From Herbidospora yilanensis (GTDB taxonomy: Bacteria > Actinomycetota > Actinomycetes > Streptosporangiales > Streptosporangiaceae), in the NCBI RefSeq assembly GCF_001570565.1, contig NZ_BBXE01000014.1:390798-438469 (forward strand): 47,672 nucleotides of DNA. The letters run 5' to 3'. A program made the position numbers and the translations under genes. This document shows positions 28,953 to 39,054 of this stretch, one piece after another; position 1 is the stretch's first letter; each line of letters opens with the position of its first letter. The notes under the pieces are model-generated. The model had not been told where the DNA came from. It saw only the letters and a list, made by a program, of their open reading frames with translations, and did not search any database.

Positions 28953-30628
28953 TTGGACCTCCTCTGGTACAGGACCCCGTCGCTCCAGATGACGTCGACC
29001 CGGCCCCAGCGCATGGCGGAGGCGACGTCGGGGAAGAAACCGCCGCCGCTCGGGCCGGCGCTCGTGCTGCACAACACCGGGATCCCGCTCCACGTGGCGT
29101 ACTCGCGCAGGATGGTCGCCAGCACCGGATCGTCGTCGGCGGTGACCGTCTGGAGGCGCGCGGTGCCGTCGAGGTGCTGGATCGCGGGGATGCGGTCCAC
29201 CCACTCGGGGCGGATGCGGTGCTCGTACAACATGTATGGATCGGGCGTGCCGGGGTCGAAGATGTCGGCGGCCCGCGACGCCAGGCAGATCGGCGTGACC
29301 GGGCGGTGCTCGTCGCGTTGCTTCAGCTCGTTGAGCAGCCGCCGGGTGCCGCCGTGCACCGCGGGGGCCAGCACGCTGCGCGATCCCAGCGCGCGCGGCC
29401 CGAGCTTGCCGCGCCCGCTGAGCACGACCGCGGGCCGGCCCGTCAGGTGCAGGAGCCGGGCCAGCTCCTCCGGCCGGCAGGGCGAGAGCGACCAGTCCTC
29501 CGGCGGGTGGGGCTGCCGGGTCAGCGCGGGGCCGAGCCGCAGGCTCCACTCGATCGGCCGCAGCCCGGTCTCGCGGCCCAGGTGCGCCGCCGCCGCCCCG
29601 ATGGACGACCCCGAGTCGTCGGGGAACGGCGGCACCCACATCTCCCGGATCGCCGGGTCGGCCCGCAGGGCCGAGTTCCACTTGATGTTCAGCGCGCAGC
29701 CGCCGGTGAAGCACAGGTCGACCGGCCCGTCGCCCTTCCACTCACGCACCCGGGTGACCAGCCGCTCCACCAGGAGTTGCTCGATGAAGGCGTGCAGGCC
29801 GGCCAGCACGTCGGCGTCGGCCGCCCCCATGCGGTCGGCCCGCTCGCGCAGGTCCAGGAGGGCGGCGCGGGCGAACCGGTACGAGGGCTCGGCCGAGCCG
29901 CCGCAACCCACGACCGACCGGCGGTAGCCGCGCGCCCCCTCGGAACCGCCGGTGAAGTGGGTCTCGACCACCTCCCGCACCACGGCCAGGATCTCGTCCT
30001 TGGCCGCGCCCAGCGCGAGATAGGCCATCAGGTTCCCCGCCGACAGCGGGTCGGGGGCGCCGTCGCCGCCGTCCCGGCGGGCCGGCCCGAAGAACTCCGC
30101 GGCCAGCGCGTAGAAGTCGCCGACCAGCGGGAACAGGGCTCCGCCCGGTTCGATCCGGCCGTCGGCGCCCACGTGGTAGAGGCGGGGGAAGGAGTCGCCG
30201 TCCCAGACGAGGACGGTCGCCGGGGCGCCCTCGGCGGCGAAGGGGCTGGTGCAGTAGGCGGCGGCGATGTGACTGGTCAGGTGCGGATAGCTCGTGTACA
30301 CGACGTCCGTCCCGCCGAGGGACATGCTGCCGCGCAGGCCGGGCGCGCCCGGGTCGGGCGACGCCGCGGTCTCCAGATAGGGCGCCACGCTCACGCCGAG
30401 CACCCGCCCGGGGGTCGTTCCCGCCCAGCCGTCCACCACCCATTCGTCGACGTCGCCGATCTCGTATCCCTGCGCGGCGAGCAATCTCGGCACGATTTCC
30501 AGATCCGGAACGCCGCTGTGCCGCGGGTTGTTATCCAGCTTCTGGATCTCGATATTGAACTCGAGCTTGCCGTCACCGAGCAGAGCCACTCCGCCGCCCT
30601 TGGTCAGCTTGAGCCCGGCAGTAATCAT
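28949..30628 (-). CDS. NodU/TobZ-family O-carbamoyltransferase
   Basis: 559 residues. N-terminal Kae1-like domain with the metal His pair HLTSH (116-120), acidic VWDGD (141-145) and FTGGCALNIKWNS (307-319); C-terminal YrdC-like domain with GRGKLGPRALGSRS (405-418). The family uses carbamoyl phosphate and ATP to carbamoylate a hydroxyl (tobramycin TobZ, nodulation NodU, bleomycin sugar). ATG 30628 chosen because GGAGGAG lies just upstream; a longer frame starting with a cluster of Arg codons has no better site. Heads the minus-strand operon with the sulfotransferase. It is distinct from the OTC-like enzyme, so the cluster holds two unrelated carbamoylating enzymes. Acceptor, perhaps a sugar or side-chain hydroxyl, unknown. 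Confidence 0.88.
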   Translation of the reverse strand: MITAGLKLTKGGGVALLGDGKLEFNIEIQKLDNNPRHSGVPDLEIVPRLLAAQGYEIGDVDEWVVDGWAGTTPGRVLGVSVAPYLETAASPDPGAPGLRGSMSLGGTDVVYTSYPHLTSHIAAAYCTSPFAAEGAPATVLVWDGDSFPRLYHVGADGRIEPGGALFPLVGDFYALAAEFFGPARRDGGDGAPDPLSAGNLMAYLALGAAKDEILAVVREVVETHFTGGSEGARGYRRSVVGCGGSAEPSYRFARAALLDLRERADRMGAADADVLAGLHAFIEQLLVERLVTRVREWKGDGPVDLCFTGGCALNIKWNSALRADPAIREMWVPPFPDDSGSSIGAAAAHLGRETGLRPIEWSLRLGPALTRQPHPPEDWSLSPCRPEELARLLHLTGRPAVVLSGRGKLGPRALGSRSVLAPAVHGGTRRLLNELKQRDEHRPVTPICLASRAADIFDPGTPDPYMLYEHRIRPEWVDRIPAIQHLDGTARLQTVTADDDPVLATILREYATWSGIPVLCSTSAGPSGGGFFPDVASAMRWGRVDVIWSDGVLYQRRSK

Positions 30629-30826
30629 CGCTCTCCTCCGCATTCACTGGCGCCGTACCCGCTTCATTGATATCCAATTAATCGGGCCAAAAGCTAGCCG
30701 TAGTACTGGTGAGACGGCCATCCGTCCCGCTGGCGGGACACTGCGGAGAGAATTGTTTGCACAAATCCAGAGGGCGCGCTGAAATGCGTCGGAGAGATTC
30801 TGGGACCCGGTCGATCAGGAGCTCGT
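30629..30826. promoter_or_regulatory. Divergent promoter region of tailoring operons
   Basis: 198 bp, AT-richer than its surroundings, between the carbamoyltransferase (minus) and the C-methyltransferase (plus). It holds operator copy 2 (30724-30739). AT-rich tracts at 30665-30695 on the minus side and around 30750-30768 on the plus side could hold -10 elements; none is clear. Confidence 0.5.
30724..30739. promoter_or_regulatory. Palindromic operator copy 2, GTCCCGCTGGCGGGAC
   Basis: Identical over 18 bp (CGTCCCGCTGGCGGGACA) to the site at 3660-3677, 27 kb away, and likewise between divergent operons of the cluster. The flanking sequences are otherwise unlike, so the identity is not a recent duplication and suggests a conserved regulator site. 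Confidence 0.7.
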
Positions 30827-32056
30827 ATGTCGAACCAATCGTTATGCCGTGTGTGCGGCGGGACGGTCCGTGAGTTTTTCGATTTCGGTCGTCAGCCGTT
30901 GTCGGACGCATTTCTTCCGCCCGGCGCGGACCTGGGGGAGGAGTTCTTCTACCGCCTCGCCACCGGCCTGTGCGAGTCGTGCACGATGGTGCAGCTCATG
31001 GAGGAGGTGCCGCGGGAGCGGATGTTCCACCAGGAGTACCCGTACCACTCGTCGGGATCGGCCTACATGCGCGGCCACTTCGAAGAGCTGGCCAAGCGGC
31101 TGCTGACCACCGAGCTCGCCGGCGACGACCCGTTCGTCGTGGAGGTGGGCTGCAACGACGGCGTCATGATCAAGGCCCTGGCGGAGGCGGGCGTGCGCCA
31201 CCTGGGCGTCGAGCCGTCCGGGGGAGTGGCCGACCTGGCCGCCGCGAAGGGCATCCGGGTCCGCAAGTCGTTCTTCGAGGAGTCGACGGCCAGGGAGATC
31301 CTCGCCGCCGACGGGCCCGCCGACGTCATCTACGCGGCCAACACGCTCTGCCACATCCCCTACATCGGGTCGGTCCTGTCGGGCGTGTCGGCCCTGCTGG
31401 CGCCGACCGGGGTGTTCGTCTTCGAGGACCCCTACCTGTCGGACATCGTCGAGCAGACCTCCTTCGACCAGATCTACGACGAGCACTTCTTCTTCTTCAC
31501 CGTCCGCTCGGTCCAGGCCATGGCCGCCGGGCACGGCCTCGAACTGGTGGACGTCGAGCGGCTGCCGGTGCACGGCGGCGAGGTGCGTTACACGCTGGCG
31601 CACGCCGGCGCCCGCCCACCCTCGCCCGCGGTGGCCGAACTCCTGGCCGAGGAGGACGCCCGGCGGCTCGGCGAGCTCGACACGCTGCGCCGCTTCGGAG
31701 AGAACGTGCTGAGCATCCGCGACGACCTGACGGCCCTGCTGCGCCGCCTGCGCGCGGAGGGCAAGCGGGTCGTGGCCTACGGCGCCACGGCCAAGAGCGC
31801 CACCGTCACCAACCTCTGCGGCATCGGCCCCGACCTGGTCGAGTTCGTCTGCGACACCACCCCCGCCAAGCAGGGACGGCTCACCCCCGGCACCCACATC
31901 CCGGTCGTGCCGCCGGAGGAGTTCTCCCGCTCCTACCCCGACTACGCGCTGCTGTTCGCGTGGAACCACGCCGCCGAGATCATGGCCAAGGAACAGGCGT
32001 TCACCGACTCCGGAGGCCAGTGGATCTTGTATGTGCCCAGCGTGCGGACGGTGTGA
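30827..32056 (+). CDS. TylCIII/NovU-type sugar C-methyltransferase
   Basis: 409 residues in the three-part layout of NDP-4-keto-sugar C-methyltransferases: an N-terminal zinc-binding part with Cys pairs CRVCG (7-11) and CESC (~49-52), a SAM domain with VVEVGCNDGVMIK, and a C-terminal domain with AYGATAKSATVTN. TylCIII and TcaB9 methylate C-3 and NovU C-5 of 4-keto-6-deoxy sugars. The AGGAG site 5 bases before ATG supports the start. First gene of the plus-strand tailoring operon. Together with the RmlB-like enzyme it suggests a branched deoxysugar, but no soluble glycosyltransferase is in the window, and a non-sugar substrate cannot be excluded. Confidence 0.85.
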   Translation: MSNQSLCRVCGGTVREFFDFGRQPLSDAFLPPGADLGEEFFYRLATGLCESCTMVQLMEEVPRERMFHQEYPYHSSGSAYMRGHFEELAKRLLTTELAGDDPFVVEVGCNDGVMIKALAEAGVRHLGVEPSGGVADLAAAKGIRVRKSFFEESTAREILAADGPADVIYAANTLCHIPYIGSVLSGVSALLAPTGVFVFEDPYLSDIVEQTSFDQIYDEHFFFFTVRSVQAMAAGHGLELVDVERLPVHGGEVRYTLAHAGARPPSPAVAELLAEEDARRLGELDTLRRFGENVLSIRDDLTALLRRLRAEGKRVVAYGATAKSATVTNLCGIGPDLVEFVCDTTPAKQGRLTPGTHIPVVPPEEFSRSYPDYALLFAWNHAAEIMAKEQAFTDSGGQWILYVPSVRTV

Positions 32057-32074
32057 ATCCCTGAGGAGGGCTCG

Positions 32075-35124
<3,050 letters not shown>

Positions 35125-35128
<4 letters not shown>

Positions 35129-36453
35129 CGAGCGTCCAGGGGACCGGGCTCGGCAACGGCTGGCGGGCCGCGCTCGGCGCGGGCGCCGGCCTGCTGATCC
35201 TCGGCGCCGCCGTGGCGCTGTGGGTCCCCGGCCTCGGCGGCGCCGACGCCGTCACCAAGTTCCTGCTCGCCGTGGCCGTGATCCTGCTGGCCTGTCACGT
35301 CTGCGGCGAGCTGGTGCGCAAGATCGGGCAGCCGCCCGTGCTCGGGGAGATCCTCGGCGGGCTGCTGCTCGGCCCGTCCGTCCTCGGCGCCCTGTGGCCG
35401 CAGGCGGTCGGCTGGTTGTTCCCCGCCGACGTGCTGGCCGCCCTCGACAAGGCCGCGCAGCTCGGGCTGGTGGTCTTCATGTTCCTGCTCGGCTGCGAAC
35501 TGCGCACCGACCGGCTCAAGCTGCCCCGCGTCATCGGGGCCACGGTCGTCGGAGGCATGGGCCTGCCGTTCCTGTGCGGCATGGGCATCGCGATGGTGGC
35601 GGGCCCGATGCTGGCCGGGACACGGGGGGAGGAGTGGGCGTTCTACCTGTTCTTCGGCCTGGCCGTGGCCGTGACGGCGCTCCCGGTGCTGGCGCGCATC
35701 CTCGTGGATCTCGGGATCGAGCAGACCCGCGTGGGTGTGCTGGCCCTCTCGTCGGCGGCCATCGGCGACGGCGCGGCCTGGCTGGTGCTCACGCTGATCC
35801 TGGCGGCCGGCAGCGCCGGAGGTCTCGGCCAGGTGCCCGAGACCGCCGGGCTGGCGGTGGCGCTCCTGCTCGTCACGGTGTTGTGCGTCCGGCCCGCGCT
35901 GGCCGCGCTGGCCGCGCGGACCGATTCGGCGCGGGTGCTGACGATCGTGCTGGTGGTCGGCGCGACCGGATTCTCCGCGCTGACCCAGATGATCAACCTG
36001 CATCCCCTGATCGGCGCCTTCCTCTTCGGCGTGGCCGTGCCGCGCGGCTCGGAGGCCGTCCGGCGGGTGGGGGAGCAGCTTCAGGGGTTCACGCTGATGA
36101 TCCTGCTTCCGCTGTTCTTCGCGGGCGTCGGGCTGAAGACGTCGGTCGGGCTCATCGGCGCGCACCCGTGGTACTGGGTGGCGGCCCTGGGCATCCTCGT
36201 CGTGGCCCAGGCCTCCAAGGTCGTCGGCGCGGGCGGCGCGGCGCTGCTGGCCGGGCTGCCCCGGCGCGAGTCGCTCCAGCTCGGCGTCCTGATGAACTGC
36301 CGGGGGGTCACCGAGCTCGTCATCGCCGCGATCGGCCTGCAGTTCGGGCTGATCAACCAGCTCGGGTTCACGATCCTGGTGCTTCTCGCGATCGTCACCA
36401 CCGCCATGACCGTCTACCTGGTCCGTTACACGGGAGGGCGGCCGCTGTCCTGA
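35125..36453 (+). CDS. CPA2-type Na+(K+)/H+ antiporter
   Basis: 442 residues, about 12 membrane segments, no C-terminal nucleotide-binding domain, so shorter than KefB. Seen: GQPPVLGEILGGLLLGPSVL in the second helix, AVAVTALPVLARIL, LSSAAIGDGAAWLVL (the Asp is the usual ion-binding position) and MNCRGVTELVIA. ATG overlaps the reductase stop (ATGA). Such antiporters occur in several halogenated-peptide clusters, for example glycopeptide clusters, where export or pH/ion balance is assumed. Its 3' end overlaps the convergent DUF1648-like gene by 28 bp. Confidence 0.9.
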
Positions 36454-37481
36454 GCGCCGACGCGCCTGTACGCGGACAGCGAGCGCCGGGGCAGGCGGGG
36501 CCGGGTGTTCCCCCTCAGGGCCTTCCGGATCTCCTCCGCGCCGGTGGCGGCGTCGTCCACGGTCACGATGAGCTCGCCGCCACCGCGCAGCGCCACCAGC
36601 AGCGCCGGCCCCTTGCGAATGATCACCGCGTGCCGTTTGAGGCTGCGGACGCGCCATCCCCAGCCGCCCCAGTCGGAGGGGTCGACCTCGATCACCTCGG
36701 CGGTCTCGATCTGCCGGAGGGGGATGCGCCAGATCGCCCACGGGCAGACGCGGCCGCGGATCGACAACCTCCTGCCGTCGAAGGTCAGCAGGATCCCGCC
36801 CCACAGGTTCAGCGTCGCCAGTGACGCGAGCGCGGGCAGCACCAGCCAGTACGTGCTGACCAGGGCCAGCAGGGCCAGCACCCCGGTGGTCGCGAGCGTC
36901 TTGCGCACGAACTCGGGATTGCGCGACTGCCCGATCCAGGCCGTACGGCCCCGGTAGGCGCCGATCTGGGAGGGGATCGGGTCGGGCGACAACTCGGCGG
37001 GCGGCCCGGAGTCCCGCAGCAGCGGGTAGACCGCGACGGCCCCCAGCGCGAAGGCCGCCGCCCCGACGGCGACCGTGATGTACTCCCCGCCGGACATCGG
37101 CCTGGCCAGGCGCCAGTCGGTCACGTCGAGGTTGGCCGCCAGCGGGCACACCACCACACCGCACATGACCATCGCCGTCAGCGCCGTCACGCCGCCGGCC
37201 AGGAGACGCTGCCCGATCGAGCCGGGCGGCCGCAGGTAGGCCAGCAGGGCGAGGGTGGAGCCGATCTCGATGGTGGTGACGGTGACCTCGCCGATCATCG
37301 GCCAGAGCGGCGCGGCGTGCTCTGGACGGCCGTCGAGGAAGTGCACGGCGACGACGTCGGGCAGCCGGTCGTCCAGCGCCCATAAGGCCCAGACGACCAG
37401 GACGAGCATGGCGGCGGGCAGGACGGCCACCACCAGAATGAAACGCGTGAATATTCGCTTGAGTGCGACGCGAATGCGCAC
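36426..37481 (-). CDS. DUF1648-like membrane protein with PH-like C-terminal region
   Basis: 351 residues. N-terminal helix, then LPDVVAVHFLDG (40-51), the DUF1648 pattern (Leu-Pro-Asp before a His), three further hydrophobic segments to ~160, a second pair of helices around 195-235, and a basic soluble tail from ~245 that resembles bacterial PH-like domains (RLSIRGRVCPWAIWRIPLRQ). Such proteins often sit next to YtrA-type GntR regulators, as here. GTG start at 37481 with a weak G-rich ribosome site. Function unknown; a link to the peptide pathway is not shown and this pair may be a host gene unit. Confidence 0.75.
   Translation of the reverse strand: MRIRVALKRIFTRFILVVAVLPAAMLVLVVWALWALDDRLPDVVAVHFLDGRPEHAAPLWPMIGEVTVTTIEIGSTLALLAYLRPPGSIGQRLLAGGVTALTAMVMCGVVVCPLAANLDVTDWRLARPMSGGEYITVAVGAAAFALGAVAVYPLLRDSGPPAELSPDPIPSQIGAYRGRTAWIGQSRNPEFVRKTLATTGVLALLALVSTYWLVLPALASLATLNLWGGILLTFDGRRLSIRGRVCPWAIWRIPLRQIETAEVIEVDPSDWGGWGWRVRSLKRHAVIIRKGPALLVALRGGGELIVTVDDAATGAEEIRKALRGNTRPRLPRRSLSAYRRVGAQDSGRPPV
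36443..36481. terminator. Possible hairpin at convergent gene ends
   Basis: 8-bp arms CGCTGTCC (36443-36450) and GGACAGCG (36474-36481) with a 23-nt loop that can pair further (GCGCC/GCGC). Located where the antiporter and DUF1648-like genes overlap tail to tail. No U tract; the long loop makes this weak. Confidence 0.35.
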
Positions 37482-37557
37482 AGCGACCCCCGGATTACTT
37501 TCTGCTTCTCCCCAGTGTTTTCATCCCTCGATGAAATGATGTCTCACGTTAAAACGT

Positions 37558-37944
37558 TCAGTCAGAAATGCTGTCACAGTCGCTGTTCTGTCGAAAGGCG
37601 CGTGACACTAGTGTTGCGAGAGCATCCTCCGAGAGGCCCAGACGCCGGGCCTCGGCGACGAGCCGCACGACGGCGTGGTTGAGACGGCGGTCCATGCCGG
37701 GCGTGCCCGCCGAGATGATCACCGTCCCCCGTCCGCGGCGGACCTCCGCGAGCCCTTCGTCGCGCAGTTGGGCATACGCCCGCAGCACGGTGTGCAGGTT
37801 GACCCGCAGGGCGGCGGCCAGGTCCTTGGCGGGGGGCAGGTGCTCGCCGACTTGCAACGTTCCCTCGGTCAGAGCGCGTCGCAGCCCGTCGGCGATCTGG
37901 TCGAACAGGGGGATCCCGCTCGTGGGATCGATGCTCAGCTGCAT
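37558..37944 (-). CDS. GntR-family regulator, YtrA subfamily
   Basis: 128 residues. N-terminal winged helix (PLFDQIADGLRRALTEGTLQ, LPPAKDLAAALRVNLHTVLR) and the short C-terminal two-helix segment typical of YtrA-type proteins instead of a full ligand domain. These usually repress their own operon, which holds transporter or membrane genes; here the DUF1648-like gene follows after 76 bp. An AT-rich inverted repeat at 38014-38039 upstream is a candidate operator. The ribosome site before ATG 37944 is poor. Confidence 0.9.
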   Translation of the reverse strand: MQLSIDPTSGIPLFDQIADGLRRALTEGTLQVGEHLPPAKDLAAALRVNLHTVLRAYAQLRDEGLAEVRRGRGTVIISAGTPGMDRRLNHAVVRLVAEARRLGLSEDALATLVSRAFRQNSDCDSISD

Positions 37945-38013
37945 GGGATCTCAGAGGCGGTCGCCGCCCGGGGGGCGGGCGGGCGGATGTGGGGGTACAT
38001 CCCGGAAGCCTTT

Positions 38014-38039
38014 ACTCATAGTTCTAGAAATTATAGAGT
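38014..38039. promoter_or_regulatory. AT-rich inverted repeat, possible YtrA-type operator
   Basis: ACTCATAG - TTCTAGAA - ATTATAGAGT: near-palindrome around the perfect core TTCTAGAA, 70 bp upstream of the gntR start. It is conspicuously AT-rich in a 72%+ GC region. Binding by the GntR protein is inferred from position only. Confidence 0.4.
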
Positions 38040-38158
38040 CACTCTGGTCTCGACGGCGACAAATGTCTCTGGGGGCCATCGAATGTTGTACAAACAACCC
38101 ATCATAGGAGTCGCTCCACCGGTCGGGCTAACGGGCCGACGATCCGAGCCGCTTCGAA

Positions 38159-38183
38159 ACGTTCGGGAATGACGTTCCGAATG
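38159..38183. repeat. Tandem direct repeat upstream of lmbU-like gene
   Basis: ACGTTCGGGAATG (38159-38171) followed directly by ACGTTCCGAATG (38172-38183): same 12-base word with one extra base. It also contains the imperfect palindrome TTCGG..CCGAA (38162-38181). Likely a protein-binding site about 120 bp before the regulator start. Confidence 0.5.
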
Positions 38184-38304
38184 TATGCGTCCCACGTTCT
38201 TGGTACCTGACCGCGGCGTTGACCCGGCCACCCTCTTCGGTGATCGGCGCCGACCTCCCATCATTCGAGCTGCCCTGGCTCGTACCCTTGATGAAAGGGC
38301 ATCG

Positions 38305-39003
38305 ATGAGTGAAATCCCACTGCCAAGAAAGAAACCCGTCCCCGGCCGCGACAGGCGGATTCCGCAGGCGGCGGGCGGCCCCGCACATGGTCTGGGTCTC
38401 GACCGCGCGGTGATTCCGCGGCGGACGGGTCTCCAGTTTCCGACACATATCCCGCTTTCCAACTGGGAAGGCATCGGCCGGCAACTCTCCCTCATCGCCG
38501 ATTCCTCGGCATGGTGGCTGGGTGACTGGCTGGTCTACGGAGAGAAGCAGTACGGAGACCGCTACCGGGCCGCCATCGAACGCACCTCCCTCGACTACCA
38601 GACGCTGCGCAACTACGCCTGGGTGGCACGCAGGTTCGGGTTGTCCCGCCGCCGGGACAAACTGAGCTTCGCCCACCACGCCGAGGTGGCCGCGCTGACC
38701 CCCGCCGACCAGGACGCGTGGCTCCAGCGGGCCGAGGAACAGGCGTGGTCCAGGAACCGCCTGCGCAAGGAGATCCGGCAGGCCGCGATGCTGAAGAACG
38801 GCCAGGTGCCGGACGACGCCTCGGAGACGAGCGTCAAGGTCCAGCTCAATCCGAGTCAGGAGCAACTGGAGCGCTGGGAACGCGCGGCGCGCGAACAGAA
38901 CTGCGACCTGGCCAACTGGATGGTGCTGGCCCTGGAGACCTACGCCCGGGAGATCACCAGCGGCGACGCCGTCGTGCCCGAGCTGGAGAGCGCGGGCGCC
39001 TAG
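38305..39003 (+). CDS. lmbU-like: LmbU-family pathway-specific regulator
   Basis: 232 residues, the size of LmbU of lincomycin. The family block is well kept: LSNWEGIGRQLSLIADSSAWWLG, then YGDRYRAAIERTSLDYQTLR, NYAWVARRFGLSRRRDKLSF, HHAEVAALTPADQDAW and WSRNRLRKEIR. LmbU, NovE and HmtD are DNA-binding activators specific to antibiotic clusters; LmbU binds a short GC palindrome. ATG 38305 chosen (AGGG five bases upstream, family length); an in-frame ATG at 38185 would add 40 residues unlike the family. Likely regulator of this cluster, with the GTCCCG..CGGGAC palindromes as candidate targets. Confidence 0.92.
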   Translation: MSEIPLPRKKPVPGRDRRIPQAAGGPAHGLGLDRAVIPRRTGLQFPTHIPLSNWEGIGRQLSLIADSSAWWLGDWLVYGEKQYGDRYRAAIERTSLDYQTLRNYAWVARRFGLSRRRDKLSFAHHAEVAALTPADQDAWLQRAEEQAWSRNRLRKEIRQAAMLKNGQVPDDASETSVKVQLNPSQEQLERWERAAREQNCDLANWMVLALETYAREITSGDAVVPELESAGA

Positions 39004-39012
39004 CGGACACGC

Positions 39013-39054
39013 GAAGGCTCCGGCCGCGGCGCACGGCCGCGACCGGAGCCTTTC
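39013..39054. terminator. Bidirectional hairpin terminator
   Basis: Inverted repeat GAAGGCTCCGG (39013-39023) and CCGGAGCCTTTC (39043-39054) with a GC-rich inner loop that can pair further. Lies between convergent lmbU-like and ABC permease genes. Confidence 0.8.

Larger units (their letters stand above)
37945..38304. promoter_or_regulatory. Intergenic region between gntR and lmbU-like genes
   Basis: 360 bp without a convincing gene. It holds an AT-rich inverted repeat (38014-38039), a GTTGTACAAACAAC inverted repeat (38084-38097) and tandem direct repeats (38159-38183). The frame open from 38185 belongs to the 5' side of the regulator gene; the start chosen for that gene is 38305. Confidence 0.6.
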
